Positions 55,722 through 64,000 of a stretch of 64,000 nucleotides of DNA are shown here, piece after piece. This DNA is from Cladochytrium replicatum. Lineage: Eukaryota > Chytridiomycota > Chytridiomycetes > Cladochytriales > Cladochytriaceae. A program made the translations under genes and the position numbers. Positions within the stretch are counted from its first letter, which is position 1. Each line of letters starts with the position of its first letter. Below the pieces are notes generated by a model. The model made no database searches. It was not told where the DNA came from and saw only the letters and a program-made list of their open reading frames with translations. The stretch is taken from positions 1 to 64,000 of the forward strand of contig JAHLKD010000078.1 of the NCBI GenBank assembly GCA_025526935.1. Direction: 5' to 3'.

Positions 55722-58700
55722 ATGCAGGCTCTGCGCTCGGCCCTGCTGGACATCAACGCATTCTTGCCTGGAAATGGAAATGCACCGTCCGGTGCTAAAA
55801 CACTGTCTGATCCTGCGGTAGTCGCTGCTGACCTCGCTGCAATCGCTCTCAACGAACTGCGCAAAGATGAAATGCGTGAGCAACAACAGACAACACACCA
55901 TATTCAAAAGACGAAGAGCTGATCGCATACCTATTCATACTGTTTTAAAATAAAGCAATTGCGATTGCTGTTCTGTTCAGCGAAGGTGGCGTACTCGATT
56001 TCCTGCGTGCTGTCAGGGGAAAGAAGGAATTCGACAAGACCAAGGAGGAACTGCTGTCATTTCTGCGCGAATTCGTACCGAAAGGTGGTGCTGCACTTCG
56101 AGAAAATGTGCTCGAAATGAAGGTTGGGAATCACATTCGGATCGGATCATTGCTGATTTCTACTCTCAGAACCTATGCTTGGCGCTGATCCGTGGGACCG
56201 AAGGCGCAAAAGTTAAGCAGCTCTCTGCAGATTTACTCAAAATGCTCTTCGGCCTCGATCGGGACATCCTTGATCCTGAAAAGTTGAATGTCCGGTCGCT
56301 TTTTAATTCGTGTGGATCAACCAATCAAGCTAAAAACTACCAGACACTCATAATAATTTTTTTAGGCTGTTTGATGACTATCTGACCACTTCGAGCAAAT
56401 ATTCGTCGACAGTGAAAGCGAGCTTGCTCGACCTGATGGGGATTATATGCCGGAGGTTTAGCGAAGAAGTGGATTCACAGCGACGTACCCGTCTTATGGG
56501 TATACTCGTTAAAGAGCTGGGAATACAGTTGAATAGTTCGAAAGGTCCCGAGCTCTCACTCCTCGCTGGGGTGATGAAAGCTTTGGATTCCCTTTTATTT
56601 GCGCTTGCGAAGGAGGAGGGTAAGAAGTGATTACGTTGCCATGAACGATTCTAACATGAGTCATCAAAGCACAACCACACTTGAAGAACATCTTCCGTGC
56701 CGCTGTTTATGTTGTTCAACCAATGCAAGATGTCTCACGTTACGATCTTCCTAAAAGTATCCCGCGTTCTATACTTTTTATGTGATCTTTTCAACCATTG
56801 TTCTTCTAAGGCGGGATACAGCTGCTGTCGGATCATATGCCGCTATTCGGAGACTTTGTGATGCCTCAAGCAAAGACGCTTTATAGTTATCTACATGCGA
56901 ACGCAGAGTCCAAGAACCGTGATGTGGCTCGTCTTGGTAGTGCAGCGATGGATAGCTTATTGAAGCAGGTAAGCTCTGGCCAAGAAAACTTTTCAAGCTA
57001 AACAAACAACGCCTTTCAAACCTTTTTCAGATCAAGGCTTCACTGGATACATCGCTCTCCGATGACCACCTCGATTTGTTCTGGGTAGGTGAATTTTCGA
57101 TTTTTGTCACAATCATTCTTAAAATTTCGTTGGCGCAATCAGCACTTCATGAAAATATTTGCGGCGACGCTGAAAGACGAAAAGGCTGAAACGAGAGAAA
57201 TATCGCACGCTATACGTGGACTCGGTCTTCTCGCTGGAGTCGCTAAAAGGATCGCACCTGAGCAACTCCGCGATCTTGTTGGTGCAATCATCCGAAAGTC
57301 TTCTTCTATCCAGTCCGAGTATGTCTTTCCCACCAGCGATGATAATGGAATCTGAATCTGACCACGTGAATTCAGTGATCCGACAGCCCATGCATCTTCC
57401 ATTTTACAGGCGTATGGCTATATTTTAAAAGAGATGGACGATGTCGATGACGCATTCCTCAGCAGCATTGGTGTGTCCTCCAAAGTGATCATCAATCTTG
57501 TTTATGTACTGATCTCGTTTTCAAGAACTTGCGACATCAGTGACGATCCTCTATTACCCGAAAATGTACCAAGCACGCAGATACGTCGCGGCTAGGGCAA
57601 TCGCCGATCTTCTATTCGTGTTTTTCAACAAAAGCCCCGCTTTGTTCAAATCATTCTGGAATCGCATTGGTAAGCTTGTTGAGATTTTCTTGTTCTTTTA
57701 TTTGTCCAACTTATCACTCTGATTTCACTTTGCAGCGTACCAAGCCCTCATTCTGTCATGCAGCGGCGTGGTCGCCAGGAAAGAAGGAGAGTCGTCCGAG
57801 CAACTTAGCGTCGAAGAACCCGACCCGTTGTATAAAGAAAACTTCAGTTTCTGGGAGACTTTACTGACATGCCCTGTGAACGGTGACAATCAAGACGACG
57901 AGCTTGAAACGTTCCGAAATGCAGTCTACAACGAAATCATTGCAGTGATGCTGCAGCTCGCCCGCAACCTCGAACTGACCACCCTCGAAAACAATGGCGG
58001 GGAAACCACGAACGGCGAAAACAAATCTACCGATGCAACTCCCGAGAGGACCGTGGTCATTGGTGTGCACGCCGCTGCGGGTGATCTTTCGAAGCTGGTC
58101 GCAGCGAATCAGCAGGACTTTGCAATTTTCGCAAACTTTGTTGGCTTTTCGCAGCTGTTCTTGCCCAATGTGCGCACGCATAGCTTTCGCCCTTGGGTGT
58201 TTGTCTTTGGCGAAGCGATCATAACGTTGTCGTCAAAGCTACCGCTGATCAGCGGGTTTTACAAGCTGATGGAGATTCTTTACCAAATTACTCGCAAGCT
58301 TGACTTTTTTGAAAAGGCGGTGAAGCACGAGTACATCGGGACGCTGCACGAGGTACCTTGTTGAGTATTCTCCTTTCTGCATGGGTTGAATTTGCTAAAT
58401 CGTTATTGGTAAGGGTCTTGTTGATGAACTCAACGAAGGGATCACGAATGCCGTACGGCGCCCGTACATTCTGTTTACGCGCTTCAACAAGGAAGTCGCC
58501 GTCATGATGGACCACTTCAAAGACGACTTGCTGGCGTCCTGTTTGCGCATGCTCCTCTCCGTTCCCGCCGACCTGGTCTCGATCCCGCTGCTGTCCGAAC
58601 CGCTCAAAAAGGCCTTCCGGCTCGGCCAGAGCTACCCTCCCCTCGCAGTAGCGGCCATGGACGCCCTCGAGGACTGGCACACGCGCATGCCGCGGGGCTT

Positions 58701-61700
58701 GGTCCGCGAGCTGCTGCCGAAAGTGCTCCCCTCGCTCGCAGATTACATCGAGACTGGCGACAACGAAAGCGGGCTGAGCTTGCTGGTGGATGAGAAGCTG
58801 GCTGATGCGGGGAAAGCAAATATGACACGGAAAGCGCGACAGAAGGCGTACAAGAGGCCCGGTGCTAGGAAAACATACATCTCAAATCCTGTAAAACGCA
58901 GTTTAACTGTGGAGCTCTTCTACACTTTTCTTACCTGTTGCTTTCTTTTCTTTTAGACTGACCAGGACGAGTTCTTCCATGCCCGAGATTTTCGATTCAG
59001 AGTCCTGATGTTCCTGGGTGGTCTTGGTGGTGACAGTCGCTCCATGATTGTTACTCCCATCGAGAACTACATTGCGTGGGACACAGAAAAGCACTTACGC
59101 TTTACAGTTCCATTTAAAGATATGAACTTGGAGTTTTATCTGGGTATGCTTGTGAATATTGTAAACATGAAATCTTATTGTGCTCTACAGATGACATCCT
59201 GCCTCGTATTGTGGAGCAGGCTGAGAACTCTAAAGACAGGAAGATCAAAGTTGTCAGTTGCGAGCTATTGCATTCAGTTACTGTGTTCATGATTGGGAAG
59301 AGTGCACTGGCCATTAGGGATCCAAGTTCTACAGAAGCAAAGGTAAATACAAGAATTACATTTTCATTATATGTTAAACGACAAAATAGAGTCCCTTTCA
59401 TAAGCTGTATAGAAGAGTTTTCCCAGCACTTATTCGATTGGCAGTTGATGTGGACAAAGTTACGAGAGGAGTGTTCAGGACTCTTGTCTTCCAGCTTATT
59501 CATTGGCTTACAAAGAACCAAAAGTATGAGAACCCTGAGACAATTGTAATGCTCGAGACGTGTCTGAGTGCAGCATCAAGCGACGATGGACCGGTCAGTA
59601 TTTCAATGTGATTGTAATGAAACTTTAACACTGCAATAGATCAGAGATTTTGGAGCTGAATGTGCTGCCGAGTTTTTGAAATATTCAATCAAACATACTG
59701 CAGTAAGCAAAATTCAAGTTTTCGTTATCATTGTTTCTAAGCTTGTTGAAAGGCAAACGATAAAACTCAAATGAATGCCAAATCACTTTTGAACCGTCTC
59801 TTCATCATGTGTCGACACAGCAATGGAATGAAACGATTGGGTGCGTCTTTGACATTTAGTCGCTTATACAGGACTTTTCGGGAGGAATCAGCTTTAGTGG
59901 ACCAATTCACATTTGAAGTTCTTTACAATCTTCTAGTCAGTTTAAGGAATTGTGACAGAGATAAAGCTGCAACTGGCAAGTTCCTCAGCCTCAGCTGCTT
60001 TCTGACATCTTCAGACTGATTATTTTGTTTAGGAACTATTTCACTCTGCATTCAAGCAATCGAAAACTACTCAAAAATTATTGAGGTCAAAGCTTCAATT
60101 TTTCTTAAGCAAACTCCAAATCGACGAGCTGTTGATGAATTTGAAAGTGCCGATTTAGCTGGACTTGTTCTCTGGCTATTTCATGAAACTTCTAGAAATG
60201 AAATGGCTTATGCCCAGCAATGTATGGACTTGTTTGCCCGGTTCTGTAGACACATTACAGGTAAGTGAATTGTTTGTGGTTACAGTTGCTATTTTGTTAA
60301 ACATTATGGTTTAACAGAACCCAGACAGTGGCTAGCCTCAAAACTGAAATCAAATTCAAACTTTTTGCTCAATTTATATGAGAGCTCAAGGCTTTCTGCA
60401 CCTGATGACAAAGACTTCTCGTCAACAAAATCCCAACTGTGGATGAAGCAAATGGTTACAGCTCTTGATGGATACACATCTTTGATTGATGGATCACTGG
60501 TTCATCCTGAAGTTACAGTATCAAATAGCAAAAGCAGATTTTTGAAGGCAATCTGTACATTCTTTGACCGTCATCAGTCTGAAGAATACAATGCACATAA
60601 CAATGTCTCAACTCCATCAGAAAAGTTCCAGTTTGCAAAACTTAAAGCAACTGTTATCATAAAGATATTTCTGTTTCTCAGTGTTTCTCTTCGCAAGTGC
60701 AAGGTTAACGATGTTGTCATTCAAGATATGCAATCCGCTGGCATCTGGGGATCTTCATTTTGCCGGATCTTGTATCAGGCAATCTTTGATCCATCAATCC
60801 TTGGCTTTGCCGTAGATGACCGAGCAGTGAAGAGTGCACTATCTCAAAGGTTAGCAGATCTGTCAAGTGTTCTGAAGTCAAAAGTTGGTGTGACAACATG
60901 GAGACAAATTTGTACATCAATTGGGGATAAAATACTGGAATCAAGCTCTTTGATTGAAAATAATGCCTCAAGTGAATTTGTCAAAACTCAATCGACCTCT
61001 TTGAATATGTTCAGTGGATATTTGATTCTTGAGCATAGTCATACATTGCAAGACATCATAGCTACCTTTCAAAGTTTCAGCATTTTTATCGAGGAATCTC
61101 AAAAGCTTCTTTTAATGTCTCTTAATGCTTCCGAACCTCTGGAGCAGAAACGTGTTGGAGACCTACTTGAATTTTGCTTGACAGAGCCAAAATCTCAAGT
61201 GAATTGCCTTCTGAAGCTATTGGAAAGTACATTCTTCATAAATGAATATAAAATAATTAACAGCAAACATTTTTTAGGGTTTGGATAGAGCCAAATCCCA
61301 GCAAGATTCTCTGACTGTGCTGACAAAATTCATTCCTAATGTCCGTTTGCTGGACATTTTATAATTTGGAATAACTAATCAAAAATTGATCTTTTTAGAT
61401 ATCAATCTTCTGTGGAACTCACTGGAATGCATTCAGCAAAGAGCTGGTGGCATTTTCACATTCTCCAGTAATTCTGGATCTAGTGTTGGCAATGACAGAA
61501 GAGTTTTTGATAAACAGAAGCTCTCTTGGCCAAACTATTTTAGTATTCATGGAAGAGGTTAGTTGAGTATTTTCATTAAATATGTCATTCTCATTGCTGT
61601 TAAAATAGTTCACTAAAAACACAGCATTCATAGAATCTTTAGTGAACAGCACAGTCAATCAGAGACGAGAGTCTCTTCTTCTTCTTTGGCAAAGACTTTT

Positions 61701-64000
61701 ACAAATTGATAGAAGGGTCCTGCAGCATGCTGGTCAAGAATTCTCATTGATATTTGTCAAAACATATTTGCAATTTTTGGACGTGTCACTACCATTAGAA
61801 TCAATTGCAAATTCCCTGCAAATTCTATCATCCGTTGTTGAATCAAACATTATGAATGAACAGGTGGGCCTGATAAACAATCTCGGCAAAAACATTTCAA
61901 CTTATTTCCAAAATAGATTGAGAAGGCTATTATCAAAATCGTTGATGAAGTATTTCCTTTGTCATCAAGTGATCTTATGGAAGGGTCATCATTGTATGTT
62001 ACACTATCAATATGTAGGGGTTTGGCTCACATGTTTGTGTAGGCAAAAAGGATATTCAAGTGCTTTGCAAAGCTTTCTTGATTCCTATCAGCAGAGTGGG
62101 AGCCCAATTATTGTGCATGCAATCGTTCGTCATGTTTGTCGTGAAACAAATTCATTCACCCCTACAATCATCAGCTCCTTGAGAGAAGGTGCGTCAAAAC
62201 TCACTTCAGCCTCCTTCAATGAACTTGTAGCCTGGTTGATGAGGTAAGATTCTTATCGTAACCAAAATGTGCCATCCTCACATCAAGAACAAAGCTTTAT
62301 AAAGAGAGAGGAATATCCAGCATCCTTCCGGAGGAATGTTGTGATGATTATATTGTCTCCAACACTCTATGGTTCAAATGTGCAGTTTACAAGAGAATTC
62401 TTCAAATGCCACACTTTGGAGGTTATTGATTTGCTGCGCTCAGAGTGGCCACGCAAACATGAAGAAATTGTAATAGCATTAAACCTAAGAATTGCTGCAT
62501 GGGAGCTTATGCAGATATCCAACTCGATGACTTTTTGTTGCTGGTGTTCAAATACAAAATGCATCCTTGACTAATGATTACATTCTCTATTCCCGTCTGC
62601 CGGTTAGTGAAATAAACAGAGACGAGTCTATTATAGCAAAGAGCTTTTGTTCGAAATATCCTCCAAAAATTGGTGTTAAGCCAGGGACACACTTCAATCG
62701 TGAGGTTATAAAAATGTCAAGTGATCAGACAAAAGAGATGAATCCAGCAGATGAGACAAATGATATTAAAGAGCTGCGTCTAATGTTCCACAGAGCAGCA
62801 TATTGTACACTCCTTGCTTCCTTCAGACGAACACAGAAAGATGTAAGATGTTTATCATACGTTGTAAGAAGTACAGCTAAGATTCGTTATTAGCCAAAAC
62901 TATTTAAGATGGTATTTTCTGCCAGTGGAAAAGGCACACAACTTTGGGATAACATTGTAGAATCTGTGAGTTCACAGTTATTGGATAGAGAATCTTTTCT
63001 CACTGTATAATAGGATCCAATCCATCTTGCAGTGGATCTTGAGAGACCAATGCTGAAAGCAAGACTTGATGAGTACAAAAATCGTCAAGTATCAAACTCA
63101 CGAAAGAGACCAAGATCCATGCAGTATCTGTCATCACAATTCTTAGCAAGTAGCACGCTAAGTCAAGTATGTTCCACTTCCTCCTCAAGCTGACAACTTT
63201 GATAAGTTGCTTCATTAGAGTTTGCCACTGCTTGCCCCATCCTTTTCTGAAGGTAAGCATATGTTCCTTGACAAAATAGAATGTTCTTAAATATATTTCT
63301 TAGAATCAACTATAACTTTAGAGAATAATGATAGTCAAGATGAAGAGCAAATGGTTTCAGATATTGCCTCAAACAACACTGGGTACTGTTTACAGCTATT
63401 GTCTGATTAACATTTGTTTGATATTTTGTACAGGTTGCTTGATTTGGTACATAACAAGATTGGGAAAGTGGTCACTTGATTCATACTCTTACTTCTCAGG
63501 ATGTATTCAACCAAAACCCCTGTATGAGATTTTTACTTGACACAATTGAGTTCCTGCATTCATTGACAGAGCCGTCAAAATACCTTGAGATGCCCGTGTG
63601 GATGCAAGAAATGTTTGATAAGTTGGCATCTTGTAAGTAAGGACATTTTAGGATGTGAAGAAGTTGGACTAAACTTCTCAAGTGGAAACAACTATGAATG
63701 TGAAACTATTTTTGGCAAGAGTTGTGCTTAATTATCCAGCCGCTTTCCGCCCGTTTGCTACAACGTTTTGGAGACCCTTAGCACAACTTATTGCAGATGG
63801 CATTCAATATACATCAGGAATCAATTATTTTATTCAAGTATGCTTATATCACTTCTTATTTATCTGGACTCACATTAACAATATCAGGATATCTGTGTTG
63901 AGTTGCTTTCATGGACAGCACCAGGAGATAATGACAAACATCACGCTATTGTGCCTACTGAAGATGACAGACTTCTTATATTCAATATGCTGGTAATCTT
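55722..64000 (+). CDS. PRKDC: DNA-dependent protein kinase catalytic subunit (DNA-PKcs), partial at window end
   Basis: The PI3K-like kinase that binds Ku at DNA double-strand breaks in non-homologous end joining. The HEAT-repeat N-terminal part is here; the kinase domain lies beyond the window. Exons I could phase: 55722-55875, 55956-56122, 56170-56309, 56366-56619, 56670-56756, 56811-56968, 57031-57084, 57143-57318, 57376-57470, 57526-57669, 57736-58352, 58414-58890, 58957-59143, 59191-59342, 59390-59593, 59640-59702, 59753-59975, 60033-60260, 60318-61226. Boundaries after 61.2 kb are less certain. Matches to human DNA-PKcs recalled from memory: LPLISGFYKLMEI (human LPLISGFYKLLSI), KDDLLASCL, YIAWDTEKHLRFTVPFKDM (YVAWDREKRLSFAVPFREM), KVVSCELLHSVTVFMIGK, KRLGASLTFSRLYRTFREE, REFFKCHTLEVIDLL, YSRLP, FLARVVLNYPAAFRPFAT near 63720. 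The intron at 59976-60032 is of the rare GC..AG type. Composition becomes clearly AT-richer after about 58.9 kb. Confidence 0.92.

Noticed and set aside
1-64000. tRNA, rRNA or other structured RNA genes
   Set aside because: I scanned for B-box-like GGTTCRANNCC words and long GC-rich paired arms and saw no convincing cloverleaf or rRNA stretch. A covariance search would be needed to exclude divergent RNAs.

Overview
This window is the left end of a nuclear chromosome from an intron-rich fungus, most probably a chytrid (Chytridiomycota). The first 120 bases are telomere repeats. Introns are short (mostly 45-100 nt) with GT..AG borders. Fungal markers are present: two Zn2Cys6 activators with the fungal regulatory middle region, a PHO80-type cyclin, TOM40, DPH6, a BUD22-like protein, a FUN19-like SWIRM protein and a STE7/MEK-type kinase. 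A full-length ABCA transporter, a DNA-PKcs gene and a WWK-motif repeat family fit an early-diverging fungus better than an ascomycete or basidiomycete; the chytrid assignment is inference. I joined exons by hand from splice signals, reading-frame phase and family conservation.

Layout. 1-2400: terminal array of a 10-bp telomere unit that abuts a truncated LAMMER-kinase pseudogene, then three families of tandem repeats with short palindromic cores. 2.4-7.2 kb: a PQQ-type beta-propeller membrane protein and a MAP kinase kinase (both minus), then a small secreted, probably GPI-anchored Cys-rich protein. 7.5-12.6 kb: a divergent pair, BUD22-like (minus) and DPH6 (plus, 17 exons), with start codons 39 bases apart. 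12.8-17.9 kb: an F-box/ankyrin-like protein, a SWIRM protein and TOM40. 18.5-25.7 kb: a 14-exon ABCA transporter. 25.8-30.1 kb: gene-poor, with a possible copia-type Gag fossil, a possible 48-residue gene, and a degenerate coding region interrupted by 21 bases of interstitial telomere sequence. 30.1-40 kb: a giant secreted protein of about 3,217 residues with two copies of a Cys-rich domain followed by about 2,840 residues of Thr/Val repeats.

40.3-44 kb: NAA50-like acetyltransferase, PHO80-like cyclin and SGNH hydrolase, all minus. 44-47.4 kb: a patch of pseudogenes, namely a broken WWK-repeat gene and a broken, truncated paralogue of the ABCA gene upstream, then a degenerate inverted repeat. 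47.4-48.9 kb has no gene I can support. 48.9-54.2 kb: two tandem paralogous Zn2Cys6 regulators. 54.3-55.4 kb: an intact WWK-repeat protein. 55.7 kb to the window end: the N-terminal half or more of a DNA-PKcs gene that runs off the window.

The housekeeping genes have no obvious shared pathway. The most unusual content is the telomere unit and its internal footprint, the telomere-capped kinase fragment, the duplicated extracellular domain on a giant threonine-rich stalk, the WWK-repeat family with dead copies beside a dead ABCA copy, and DNA-PKcs in a fungus.
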